38,271 nt of DNA from positions 1-38,271 of the forward strand of contig DASUHM010000042.1 of the NCBI GenBank assembly GCA_036273515.1, read 5' to 3'. The notes below the pieces were generated by a model that worked only from the letters and a program-made list of their open reading frames with translations, searched no databases and had not been told where the DNA came from. The first letter of the stretch is position 1, and every line of letters begins with the position of its first letter. Shown here in pieces: positions 7,688 through 14,492 of this stretch. The stretch comes from Gaiellales bacterium (lineage in GTDB: Bacteria; Actinomycetota; Thermoleophilia; Gaiellales; JAICJC01). Made by a program: the position numbers and the translations under genes.

Positions 7688-9546
7688 GCCGAGAGCGGCG
7701 GCAGGTCGGAGCTGTCGAGCGACTTGCCGATGGGCGTGCGCAGCGTGCCCACGTACCGCCAGAAGTCGCGCAGATCGCTCGGGAGGGTGCCGCTGTTCGA
7801 GGTCGTCGCCACCACGAGCGTGTCGTAGTGGTCGGGCTGGAGCTCGCCGTTGTTGCGCATGTGCGTCCACACCATGAGCGGCGCCGGCGAGGCGTTGTAG
7901 CAGGCGCGGTAGCCGGCCAGGGCGGCGGGCTTGGGCGGGTTGGCGGGGTGCAGCCACTTCACCGGACCGCCGGAGAACACCTTGCCGGCCCCGGAGGCGC
8001 ACGCGCGATTGGCGCGGATCCACTGGCCCGTGGTCTGCCACGCCTTCAGGATCGAGTTGAACTCGCGCGTGAGCGTCGGCGTGTCCGCGTAGAGCAGGAC
8101 GTCATAGGTGATCGTCGGGAACTGGTTCTCCGGGGCGTGGCAGCGCACCATCTCGACGGCGGGGATGCTGATCGACGCCGGCACGCCGGGCAGGGTCGAG
8201 CGCGTGTCCTCGCACTGGTCGTGGCCGAGCACGCGCGGATCCATCACGAGCTGGAGTGAGCTCGAGTTGGCGGGGAAGCCCTTCGCGGCAGCGGTCGTTC
8301 CGGTCGTGCCGGTGGTGCCCTGGCCGGTCGCCCCGCCGTCGGCGAGCGTGCTGACGACGGTGGTCGTGCCGCCGCTGCCGCGGGTGGCGAGGAAGACGAT
8401 GCTCGCGAGCGCCGCCCCCAGCGCGAGCGCGACCAGGGCGACGAGGGCGGGCGTGAGCCAGCCCCGCCGGGGCGGCGGCTGCCACGACGGTGGCCCCGAC
8501 CACGACGGCTGGGCCGGCGGCGGTGGCGTCGGCGTGGCGGCCGCCTGCGACTCGGGCGGCGTCTGCCAGGGCACGTGGGCCGGCGGCGGCGTCGAGGGCG
8601 GCGGCGTCGAGGGAGGCGGGGTGGTCGGGTAGGGCGGCGGGGTCGTCTGGGCGGGCTTGTCGGAGATGACCGTGGCGACGCGGATCGGGCGGCTGTCCGC
8701 CAGCCCGAACGCCGCGGCGGCCGCGTCCATCATCGCCCGGCAGGACGGGTAGCGGTCGTCGGGGTTCTTCGCGGTGGCGCGGGCGATGACATCGTCGATC
8801 GCCTCGCCGAGCTCGGGCCGCAGCTGGCTTGCCCGCGGGGTGGCATCGTGCTGGTGCGAGTAGACGATCGCCTGGTCGTACTCCTTGACGAACGGCACGC
8901 TGCCGACGAGGCATTCGTACAGCACGCAGCCGAGCGAGTAGATGTCGGCGCGGGCGTCGACGTGGCCGCCGGCGATCTGCTCCGGGGCGACGTAGTCGAC
9001 CGTGCCGACGAACTGGCCGGTCGAGGTGAGGCCGGTGTGGGTCAGCGCCCGCTTGGTGATGCCGAAGTCGGACAGGTAGACGTGGTCCGGATCCTGGTCC
9101 TCCCCGCGCTCGACGAGGATGTTGCCGGGCTTCACGTCGCGGTGGACGAGGCTCTGGCGGTGGGCCGCGTCGAGGCCGCGGCCGGCCTGGCCGAGCAGGA
9201 GCACCGCCTGGTCGGGGGAGAGGCGGCCGCGCTCCTTCAGGATCGCGCGCAGATCGGCGCCGGCGACGTAGAGCATGGCGATGTAGAGGAGGCCGTCGCT
9301 CGGCCCGGCGTCGTAGATCGGGATGACGTTCGGGTGGCGGATGCCGGCGGCCATGCGCGACTCGCTCACGAACCGCTCGCGGAAGCGGTCGTTCGACGCG
9401 AGGTCCGGCGCGAGCACCTTGAGCGCGACGGCGTGGCCGAGGCGCGGGTGCTCGGCCGTGTAGACGACGCTCATGTTCGTGCGGCTGATGACCGCGTTCA
9501 GGCGGTAGCCCGCGAACTCCGTGCCGACCATGGGCTCTGCCGGCAT
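7684..9546 (-). CDS. membrane Ser/Thr kinase with Pro-rich linker, extracellular domain and atypical glycine loop
   Basis: 620-aa PknB-like receptor kinase. The kinase domain (residues ~10-270) has VALKVL, HRDVKPGN, DFGITK and APEQ, but the nucleotide-binding glycine loop reads VISRTNMSVVYTAEH, lacking all consensus GxGxxG glycines. A Pro/Thr/Ser linker (~285-360) leads to one transmembrane helix (~372-395), then a ~220-aa extracellular domain with four cysteines (QCED, RCHA, ACAS, ACYN) and no known sensor motif such as PASTA. The start is ATG 9546 with GAGG 7 nt upstream; an in-frame GTG at 9570 is possible. First gene of the leftward operon. Activity may be low or conditional. Confidence 0.88.
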   Translation of the reverse strand: MPAEPMVGTEFAGYRLNAVISRTNMSVVYTAEHPRLGHAVALKVLAPDLASNDRFRERFVSESRMAAGIRHPNVIPIYDAGPSDGLLYIAMLYVAGADLRAILKERGRLSPDQAVLLLGQAGRGLDAAHRQSLVHRDVKPGNILVERGEDQDPDHVYLSDFGITKRALTHTGLTSTGQFVGTVDYVAPEQIAGGHVDARADIYSLGCVLYECLVGSVPFVKEYDQAIVYSHQHDATPRASQLRPELGEAIDDVIARATAKNPDDRYPSCRAMMDAAAAAFGLADSRPIRVATVISDKPAQTTPPPYPTTPPPSTPPPSTPPPAHVPWQTPPESQAAATPTPPPPAQPSWSGPPSWQPPPRRGWLTPALVALVALALGAALASIVFLATRGSGGTTTVVSTLADGGATGQGTTGTTGTTAAAKGFPANSSSLQLVMDPRVLGHDQCEDTRSTLPGVPASISIPAVEMVRCHAPENQFPTITYDVLLYADTPTLTREFNSILKAWQTTGQWIRANRACASGAGKVFSGGPVKWLHPANPPKPAALAGYRACYNASPAPLMVWTHMRNNGELQPDHYDTLVVATTSNSGTLPSDLRDFWRYVGTLRTPIGKSLDSSDLPPLSA

Positions 9547-9645
9547 CAGGCGGCCTCGCTCCGCGCGCACGTCGATCCGAACTCGATTGCGTGCACAACT
9601 ACCGCCACCGCGACCAACCTCCCGTCCTTCCCAAGACGGCGTTCA

Positions 9646-9662
9646 CCGGGAAATCTTCCCGG
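9646..9662. promoter_or_regulatory. inverted repeat between kinase operon and FHA gene
   Basis: CCGGGAA-ATC-TTCCCGG is a perfect 7-bp inverted repeat with a 3-bp centre, in the 227-bp divergent intergenic region between the kinase (start 9546) and FHA (start 9774) genes. It could be an operator serving both directions. It is immediately followed by GGGTAG (9661-9666), a weak SigB-like -10. Confidence 0.35.
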
Positions 9663-9773
9663 GTAGGGGTCGGCAATGCCTCCCGCCAGGCGCCATCGAT
9701 GCTGTCAGATCCCGGAATACGTTGCAACCGCGATTGCGGATCGGACCGCGGCCGCGGAGTACGATCGGCGGCC

Positions 9774-10067
9774 GTGACCCTCGGGCTCGTCATCGTCCGC
9801 GGCGGCCCGCCCGGGGCCCGCTTCGACCTGCGCGAGGACGCGATCATCGGCCGCGTCGACGCCGGGATCCTGCTGGACGACGACGAGGTCAGCCGCTACC
9901 ACGCGATCGTCCGGGTGGGCGACGGGGGCGCGGACATCACCGATCTCGGATCGACGAACGGCACATTCGTGGACGGCCGCCGGCTGACGGGGCGGGCGCA
10001 GCTCGTCGACGGCTCGCTGATCAGGGTCGGGCAGACGGAGCTGCGGGTGGTGACGGCGGACCGGTGA
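9774..10067 (+). CDS. FHA-domain phosphothreonine-binding protein
   Basis: 97-aa protein made of a single FHA domain, expected to bind phospho-Thr made by the adjacent kinases. The signature residues are present: IIGR near residue 25, DEVSRYHA (family usual SRxHA), and the loop DLGSTNGTFVDG. The GTG at 9774 fits the fold's first strand; the upstream in-frame extension to 9591 has no FHA similarity. A TACGAT hexamer 8 nt before the GTG suggests a leaderless transcript. Divergent from the kinase operon, a usual kinase-reader pairing. Confidence 0.88.
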   Translation: MTLGLVIVRGGPPGARFDLREDAIIGRVDAGILLDDDEVSRYHAIVRVGDGGADITDLGSTNGTFVDGRRLTGRAQLVDGSLIRVGQTELRVVTADR

Positions 10068-10126
10068 ACCACCAGGGCGCGTTCTCCGTACCCACGTCAT
10101 CTCACTCGAGCCTTGAGAGGACTCCC

Positions 10127-10390
10127 ATGCACGCAGTCGTCGTCAATCTCACCATCACCGATCCCGACGCCGCCGGCCAGGCGCTCCACGAGCACCTCGT
10201 TCCCCGGGTCTCGCGCGCGCCGGGCTTCGTCGCCGGGTACTGGACCGTCAAGGGCGACAGCGCCCTTTCGATGTTCATGTTCGAGTCGCGAGAAGCCGCC
10301 AGCCAGATGAGCAACCAGGCCGTCGCCGGGGTGCCCGACGGCGTCGTGCTCGACGGCATCGAGGTGCGCGAGGTGGTGGCGCACGCATGA
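10127..10390 (+). CDS. small dimeric alpha/beta-barrel-like protein
   Basis: 87-aa protein with the pattern of an antibiotic-biosynthesis-monooxygenase/YdhR-like ferredoxin fold: a first strand (MHAVVVNLTI), a helix (AGQALHEHLVPRVS), a central strand with FVAGYWTVKGD, and MFMFESREAAS before the last helix. Such proteins are mostly dimers of unknown substrate. The ATG at 10127 has GAGAGG 6 nt upstream. No catalytic residue is clear. It precedes the YrdB-like and VUT genes by 10 bp and may be co-transcribed. Confidence 0.7.
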   Translation: MHAVVVNLTITDPDAAGQALHEHLVPRVSRAPGFVAGYWTVKGDSALSMFMFESREAASQMSNQAVAGVPDGVVLDGIEVREVVAHA

Positions 10391-10400
10391 GCGCGGCCCC

Positions 10401-10736
10401 TTGAAGCAGCTCAACCTGGTGGTCAAGTTCCTGCTCGAGCTGGCCGCGCTCGCGGCGTTCGGGCTGTGGGGGGCATCGATCGCGAGCGGTGTTTGGGCGG
10501 TGCTGCTCGCGATCGGGCTCCCCGTCGTCGTCGCGATCCTGTGGGGCAGGTTCGCCGCGCCGAGGGCCCGGCGCCGTCTGCCGCTGCGCCTGCGGGCGCC
10601 CTTCGAGCTGGGGGTGTTCGCGCTCGCGGCGCTCGCGCTCTGGCAAGCCGCGTCGCCGGCGTTGGGCGCGGCGTTCGCCGTCATCGCGGTCGTGAACGCG
10701 GCCCTTCTGTCAGTCTTCCATCAGTGGGAGGCATGA
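10401..10736 (+). CDS. YrdB/DUF2568-family membrane protein
   Basis: 111-aa membrane protein with four hydrophobic stretches (about residues 6-25, 28-47, 68-85, 88-105). The pattern fits the DUF2568 (YrdB) family, including the central WGRFAAPRARRRL loop. It starts with TTG at 10401; no better start precedes the first helix. Its stop overlaps the start of the VUT transporter (ATGA). Function is unknown in the family. Confidence 0.75.
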   Translation: MKQLNLVVKFLLELAALAAFGLWGASIASGVWAVLLAIGLPVVVAILWGRFAAPRARRRLPLRLRAPFELGVFALAALALWQAASPALGAAFAVIAVVNAALLSVFHQWEA

Positions 10737-11263
10737 GAACCGCTCTCGGCGCGACGGCGCTCGCGCTCTACATCGCCACGATCTGGCTCGCGAACTACCT
10801 CGTGCAGCACGTCGGGTTCGTGTCGGTCGGCTTCGGGCTGGAGGCTCCGGCGGGCGTCTACTGCGCGGGCGCCGCGCTCGTGCTGCGCAACATCGTCCAG
10901 CGAATGATGGGCCGGCCGGTGTCGGTGGCCGCGATCCTCGTCGGCGCCGGCCTCTCGTACTGGATCAGTCCCAGCCTGGCGTTCGCGAGCGCCGCGGCGT
11001 TCCTCTTCTCCGAGACGGCGGACTTCCTCGTCTACACGCCGCTTGCCCGGCGCGGCTGGACGATCGCGGCGACATGCGGCGCGGTCGTGGGCGCGGCGAT
11101 CGACAGCCTGATCTTCCTGCAGCTCGCGTTCCACGACCTCTCGTTCTGGAAGGGCCAGTTCGTCGGCAAGCTCGAGATGGCGCTCGTCGCGATCGTGATC
11201 TGGGCGCTCGTCGAGCGCTGGGTGCGCGGCAGCGGCGGGCAGATCCTGGCCGAGGCCGGCTAG
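10733..11263 (+). CDS. VUT-family (queuosine precursor-type) transporter
   Basis: 176-aa integral membrane protein with five to six helices, resembling the VUT_1/YhhQ family that imports 7-cyano-7-deazaguanine (preQ0) or related queuosine precursors. Recognisable parts are the APAGVYCAGAALVLRNIVQ segment and the FLFSETADFLVYTPLARRGW loop with conserved acidic and Tyr residues. It is short for the family (usually ~210-230). It ends in a 4-bp convergent overlap with queF, whose enzyme consumes preQ0; this context supports a queuosine-pathway role. Start ATG 10733 is coupled to the upstream stop. Confidence 0.75.
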   Translation: MRTALGATALALYIATIWLANYLVQHVGFVSVGFGLEAPAGVYCAGAALVLRNIVQRMMGRPVSVAAILVGAGLSYWISPSLAFASAAAFLFSETADFLVYTPLARRGWTIAATCGAVVGAAIDSLIFLQLAFHDLSFWKGQFVGKLEMALVAIVIWALVERWVRGSGGQILAEAG

Positions 11264-11655
11264 CGGGCGTCGCCGTCGCGGTCGTACGCGCTCTGCGCGG
11301 AGATCGCGATGCCGCCGCGCGAGTTGAAGTCGACCGTGACCTCGAGCGACCGCGGCTCGAGCGCCGCCACGAAGTCGTCGCGGATCGTCGTCGCCAGGTG
11401 CTCGTGGAAGATGCCCTCCTCGCGGAAGGTCTCCATGTAGAGCTTCACGCTCTTGCTCTCGACGATCCGCCCGGCCGGCACGTAGCTGATCGTGATGGTC
11501 GCCCAGTCCGGCTGGCCCGTGATCGGGCAGCGGCAGGTGAACTCGGCGCAGCTCAGGGTGACGCGGAGCGCCGGGTCGCGCGTCTCGAAGACCTCCAGCC
11601 GGCGGTCGGCGCGCGCCTCCGGGTTGCCGAGCTTGGTCAGCGTCGAGTCGGCCAT
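11260..11655 (-). CDS. queF: preQ1 synthase (NADPH-dependent 7-cyano-7-deazaguanine reductase)
   Basis: Reduces preQ0 to preQ1, the last free-base step of queuosine biosynthesis, in the cytoplasm. The 131-aa length is that of unimodal type I QueF. Diagnostic motifs are the catalytic cysteine in EFTCRCPITGQPD (Cys43, with Asp50) and the QueF motif ESKSVKLY (residues 66-73), plus GIFHEHLATTIRDD. It overlaps the VUT transporter gene tail to tail by 4 bp. No queC, queD or queE is in the window, so precursor supply would depend on import or on genes elsewhere. Confidence 0.93.
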   Translation of the reverse strand: MADSTLTKLGNPEARADRRLEVFETRDPALRVTLSCAEFTCRCPITGQPDWATITISYVPAGRIVESKSVKLYMETFREEGIFHEHLATTIRDDFVAALEPRSLEVTVDFNSRGGIAISAQSAYDRDGDAR

Positions 11656-11700
11656 GGCGACCCAGGATAGCCGTCGGGCCGCGCCGCGAGCCGGACGTCG

Positions 11701-11940
11701 TTACGGGTTCGGCCGCCTGGTCGGGGCCTGGAGCACGACCTCGATCGGCGAGCGCTTCTGCGCCTCCAGCGACGCCGCGGGCGGCCCCCAGGACGTCGCG
11801 CGCCCCACCCCGGTGGGTGGGCCGGCGAAGCCCGCGAGGGTCGCGCCCGCGGCGAGCGCCGGTCCGCCGCCCTTGCGGACGGCCTGACCGGTGCGCTCGC
11901 CCGCCGCCGGTCGTTCGTCCGGGCCGAGCTGGTCTGGGTC
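11701..11940 (-). pseudogene. frame-displaced small membrane protein, related to the product of 12199-12774
   Basis: An open frame of 79 codons ending at TAA 11701-11703 has good G/C third-position bias and a hydrophobic core, GPALAAGATLAGFAG, that resembles KPALAVGATAVGIAGG in the divergent 12199 gene. It has no ATG, GTG or TTG start. The GTG at 11942 that overlaps the upstream TGA and has GGAGGG 6 nt before it opens a different frame, whose product is Arg-rich and unlike a protein. A one-base loss in the G-rich run near 11900 (or programmed shifting) would join the good start to the good frame. Either a sequence error, a recent pseudogene or frameshift expression. Confidence 0.4.
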
Positions 11941-12097
11941 ACGACCGGCCCTCCATGGAGAGCGACGACAGGAGGTCGCCGAGGAACTTCTGGCGCGCGT
12001 TTCGGAGCATCTTCTCCTGCTCCCCGGAGCCGCGCACCGCGTCGAGGGCGTCTGCGCCAGCGGCCTTCGCCTTGCCGACGACGTCCTGCACGCCCAT
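11939..12097 (-). CDS. small helical protein, unknown
   Basis: 52-aa charged, helix-forming protein of unknown function (starts MGVQDVVGKAKAAGADALD, ends in QKFLGDLLSSLSMEGRS). The ATG at 12097 has GAAGG 5 nt upstream; the in-frame extension further upstream runs through the divergent promoter. Codon use is typical of the region. The downstream frame-displaced membrane ORF overlaps its stop, suggesting a former two-gene operon. Divergent from the 12199 gene. Confidence 0.55.
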   Translation of the reverse strand: MGVQDVVGKAKAAGADALDAVRGSGEQEKMLRNARQKFLGDLLSSLSMEGRS

Positions 12098-12127
12098 GGT
12101 GGCCTTCGTCAGACCCTCGGGGTCGGC

Positions 12128-12154
12128 GGTTAGAAACGGGCTCCCCCGGGGTAG
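12128..12154 (+). promoter_or_regulatory. SigB/SigF-like promoter of the 12199 gene
   Basis: GGTT (12128-12131), a 17-bp spacer and GGGTAG (12149-12154) fit the actinobacterial general-stress sigma pattern GTTT-N14-17-GGGTAT/C. The ATG is 44 nt downstream. Confidence 0.4.
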
Positions 12155-12198
12155 CCGAGGCAGGCAGGTGGAACAACGCTTCAGGATGGGGGAACCCG

Positions 12199-12774
12199 AT
12201 GGCCACCACCAAGAGATCCAGGCCGGCGACCCGGCGGAAGACCACGACCTCCGACTCGGAGCCGAGCACGAAGACCACGAACCGGTCGACCGCGCGCAGC
12301 GGCGGCGCGAGCCAGAAGCGGCGCACGACCACGGCCAAGGGCTCGACGTCGGCCCAGCGCTCGACGTCCGCCAAGCGGACGACATCGGCGAAGCGGACGA
12401 CGTCGCCGGGGATGAGCGCCTCCGGGAACGGCGCCTCCCGGAACGGGAGCTCCGGGTCGGCGTCCGACAGCCTGGCCGCGAGCCTGAAGAGCATGGGCGG
12501 CACCGTCGTCCACGGCATGGACCGGGCCGCGAAGCCGGCTCTCGCGGTCGGTGCGACCGCGGTGGGGATCGCCGGGGGCATCGCCCTGCGGCGGCGGCAC
12601 CGCAGCACGCTGCCGTTCGGGCTGCCGCGGAACGGCGACGGCATCGACATCATCGCCATCTCCAAGGCCGTCGGAAAGGCCAGCGCCCGGTTCGGGCAGA
12701 CGGCCAAGAGCGTCTCGAAGGACATCGACACGGCCGCCGATCGGGCGGAGAGGATCGGCAGGATCCTGTCCTGA
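12199..12774 (+). CDS. Lys/Ser/Thr-rich protein with hydrophobic segment
   Basis: 191-aa protein of unknown function. Residues 1-75 are a basic Ser/Thr-rich tail with 6-residue repeats (STSAQR, STSAKR, TTSAKR) reminiscent of histone-H1-like tails. Residues ~105-135 hold a hydrophobic stretch (PALAVGATAVGIAGGIAL) followed by RRRHR, a likely membrane anchor. The C-terminal ~45 residues are helical (SKAVGKASARFGQTAKSVSK). ATG 12199 with a GGGGGAA upstream. A basic tail next to a membrane anchor could bind nucleic acid or acidic polymers; that is inference. The same hydrophobic core appears in the opposite-strand ORF at 11701-11940. Confidence 0.75.
   Translation: MATTKRSRPATRRKTTTSDSEPSTKTTNRSTARSGGASQKRRTTTAKGSTSAQRSTSAKRTTSAKRTTSPGMSASGNGASRNGSSGSASDSLAASLKSMGGTVVHGMDRAAKPALAVGATAVGIAGGIALRRRHRSTLPFGLPRNGDGIDIIAISKAVGKASARFGQTAKSVSKDIDTAADRAERIGRILS
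12343..12408 (+). repeat. 18-bp tandem coding repeat (3.7 copies)
   Basis: Units at 12343, 12361, 12379 and a partial one at 12397 encode the six-residue repeats STSAQR/STSAKR/TTSAKR/TTSP of the basic tail. Divergence at synonymous sites suggests old duplication rather than recent slippage. Confidence 0.7.
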
Positions 12775-12789
12775 CGGTAGAGTGCGGCC

Positions 12790-13125
12790 ATGTCGGCTGC
12801 GCTGATCGCCCTGATCGTGATCGTGCTGCTGCTGGCGTTCGGGTTCGGGGCGCTCGGGTTCGCGCTCTCCGTGCTCTGGTCGCTCGTCTGGTACGGCCTG
12901 GTCGGCCTGATCATCGGCGGCCTCGCCCGCCTCGTCGTCTCCGGCCGTCAGGACCTGACGGTGTTCGAGACGGCGCTCTTCGGCATCGCCGGTTCGCTGC
13001 TCGGCGGCATCGTCGCGAACGACTTCCTGGACGTCGGCTGGATCGGCCAGTTCCTGACCGCGGTGATCATCGCCGCCCTGCTCGTGATCGCGGTGGGCGG
13101 GATGCGGTCGCGCGGCACTGCCTGA
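12790..13125 (+). CDS. GlsB/YeaQ/YmgE-type small membrane protein
   Basis: 111-aa membrane protein with four hydrophobic segments. The pair LVGLIIGGLARLVV and FETALFGIAGSLLGGIVAND are the hallmark glycine-rich motifs of the transglycosylase-associated (GlsB/YeaQ/YmgE, DUF-type) family, induced by general or envelope stress in other bacteria. It has an extra N-terminal helix compared with the usual ~80-aa members. TAGAGT lies 6 nt before the ATG, hinting at a leaderless transcript. No enzymatic role is established for the family. Confidence 0.8.
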   Translation: MSAALIALIVIVLLLAFGFGALGFALSVLWSLVWYGLVGLIIGGLARLVVSGRQDLTVFETALFGIAGSLLGGIVANDFLDVGWIGQFLTAVIIAALLVIAVGGMRSRGTA

Positions 13126-13166
13126 CCCCGGATTGACGCAGGATTGGGGCGTCGCGCCGGGCGGTT

Positions 13167-13196
13167 TGACCGGCCGCGCCCGGCGGGTGTAGCGTC
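13167..13196 (+). promoter_or_regulatory. housekeeping-type promoter of the beta-propeller gene
   Basis: TTGACC (13167-13172), 18-bp spacer, TAGCGT (13191-13196). A start near 13203 leaves a ~19-nt leader before the GTG at 13222, with GGGGG as Shine-Dalgarno. Confidence 0.55.
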
Positions 13197-13221
13197 CTCG
13201 CACTTCGACCGGGGGTACGCG

Positions 13222-14475
13222 GTGGGCACTCGGGTGATCCGTTTGGCCGGGGCGATCGGCGCGCTGGCCGCCGTCTTCGTGAGCGCGGCGAGCGGGGCGA
13301 CGAACGCCAACCCGCCCGACGCGACGTGCCAGACGAACGCCGTGGTGCGCTCGATCATGTACATGAACGGCGTCGCCTACCTTGCCGGCGACTTCACCCA
13401 GGTTGCTCCCGCCGGCGTCACCATGGGCGGGGCCGGCACGGTCACGCGTCACGGCCTGGCGGCGTGCAACGAGACGACGGGGGCGATCACGGCGTGGAAC
13501 CCCGGGGCGACCGGGGGCACCGGCCGCGCGTACTCGCTCGCCCACCTCGGCAACACGATCTACGTCGGCGGCAACTTCACGACCCTGGGCGGCAAGCCGC
13601 GCCACGACATCGGTGCTGTCACGACGGCGGGCGTCGCCACCGCGTTCAATCCCGGCGCGAACGACAGCGTCTACGTGGTGCGCGTCGCCCCCAACGGCAA
13701 CATCTTCGCCGGCGGCACGTTCGGCACCCTCGCGGGGAAGACGCACGGCAGGATCGGCGAGCTGACGCCCGCGGGCAGGTCGGTCGCGTGGAACCCGACG
13801 GTCGGCCAGGTGACCGGCTTCGCGTGCCCGCCGCGCTGCCACCCGGTCGTGTTCACGATCGCGTTCTCCGGGACGACCGTCTACTTCGGCGGCCACTTCG
13901 GCCTCGTCGACGGCGTGTCGCGCAACTCGGCCGCGGCGGTCAGCACCGCCGGGACGCTGCTGCAGTGGAACCCGAACGTCTTCGCCGCCGCCAACTGCCC
14001 GACGTGCCAGACGGTCGAGACGGAGCGCGTCTACACGCTCATCCCCGACGCGACGACGGGCGAGGTGTATGCCTGCGGCGGGTTCTGGCAGGTGAACGGC
14101 AACAAGCGCTCGTTCAACCTGGCGGCGTTCAACCCCGTCACCGGTGCGCTCGACCCGGGCTTCACCGTGCAGGACGATGGCGACACGCCGGGCTGCGCGC
14201 TGCACGACGGCATCCTCTACTTCGGGGGCCACTTCAACTACGTCGGCGTGGGCTGCCAGCACTCGACGGCCGCGCCGTGCTTCGTCTACCACCACGTCGC
14301 GGCCGCCAACGTCGCGAACAACACGGTGCTCGCCTGGAACCCGGGCGCGAACTCGAACCACGGCATCTACACGGTGCGCCAGGACGGCACGCACGTCGGC
14401 TTCGGCGGCTATCAGACCCGGTTCGGCGGGAGGCAGCAGGAGGGGTACGCTGCCTACTCGAAGACGCTCCCGTAG
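13222..14475 (+). CDS. secreted beta-propeller protein
   Basis: 417-aa exported protein. The GTG start puts a classic signal peptide at the N-terminus (RVIRLAGAIGALAAVFVSAASGATNA, cleavage likely after ATNA or ASGA). The rest is repeats of ~50 residues with a GxxxYxGGxF pattern (YLAGDF, YVGGNFTTLGG, FAGGTFGTLAG, YFGGHFGLVDG, YACGGFWQVNG, YFGGHFNYVG), each ending in W/FNP; this is a delta-60-type or PQQ-like propeller. Six cysteines suggest disulfides. An in-frame start at 13144 would lie in the promoter. Followed by a second secreted propeller protein. Binding partner unknown. Confidence 0.82.
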   Translation: MGTRVIRLAGAIGALAAVFVSAASGATNANPPDATCQTNAVVRSIMYMNGVAYLAGDFTQVAPAGVTMGGAGTVTRHGLAACNETTGAITAWNPGATGGTGRAYSLAHLGNTIYVGGNFTTLGGKPRHDIGAVTTAGVATAFNPGANDSVYVVRVAPNGNIFAGGTFGTLAGKTHGRIGELTPAGRSVAWNPTVGQVTGFACPPRCHPVVFTIAFSGTTVYFGGHFGLVDGVSRNSAAAVSTAGTLLQWNPNVFAAANCPTCQTVETERVYTLIPDATTGEVYACGGFWQVNGNKRSFNLAAFNPVTGALDPGFTVQDDGDTPGCALHDGILYFGGHFNYVGVGCQHSTAAPCFVYHHVAAANVANNTVLAWNPGANSNHGIYTVRQDGTHVGFGGYQTRFGGRQQEGYAAYSKTLP

Positions 14476-14492
14476 CGTCCTCCCGGATCCCG

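Noticed and set aside
11925-11945. prfB-like +1 frameshift site (GGAGGG, then TCG TGA C)
   Set aside because: It would link the 52-aa protein to the displaced frame, but the Ser codon before TGA does not re-pair well in the +1 frame, and the GGAGGG is better explained as the ribosome site of the GTG at 11942.
12343-12408. Short tandem repeats considered as a CRISPR-like array
   Set aside because: Units are 18 bp, contiguous without spacers, and encode an in-frame six-residue protein repeat.
13216-13221. GGGTAC just before the first propeller gene as a SigB-type -10
   Set aside because: It is only a few bases from the GTG start and a better TTGACC/TAGCGT promoter lies upstream; it serves as part of the ribosome site region.
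12181-14394. A 737-codon minus-strand frame across the small membrane proteins and first beta-propeller
   Set aside because: Composition is that of an antisense shadow; no motif, and the plus-strand genes have signal peptide, membrane and propeller features.
14474-14484. TAGCGTCCTC before the second propeller gene, identical to the -10 region at 13191
   Set aside because: The TAG is the stop codon of the first propeller gene and no -35 lies at proper distance, so the match is probably chance.
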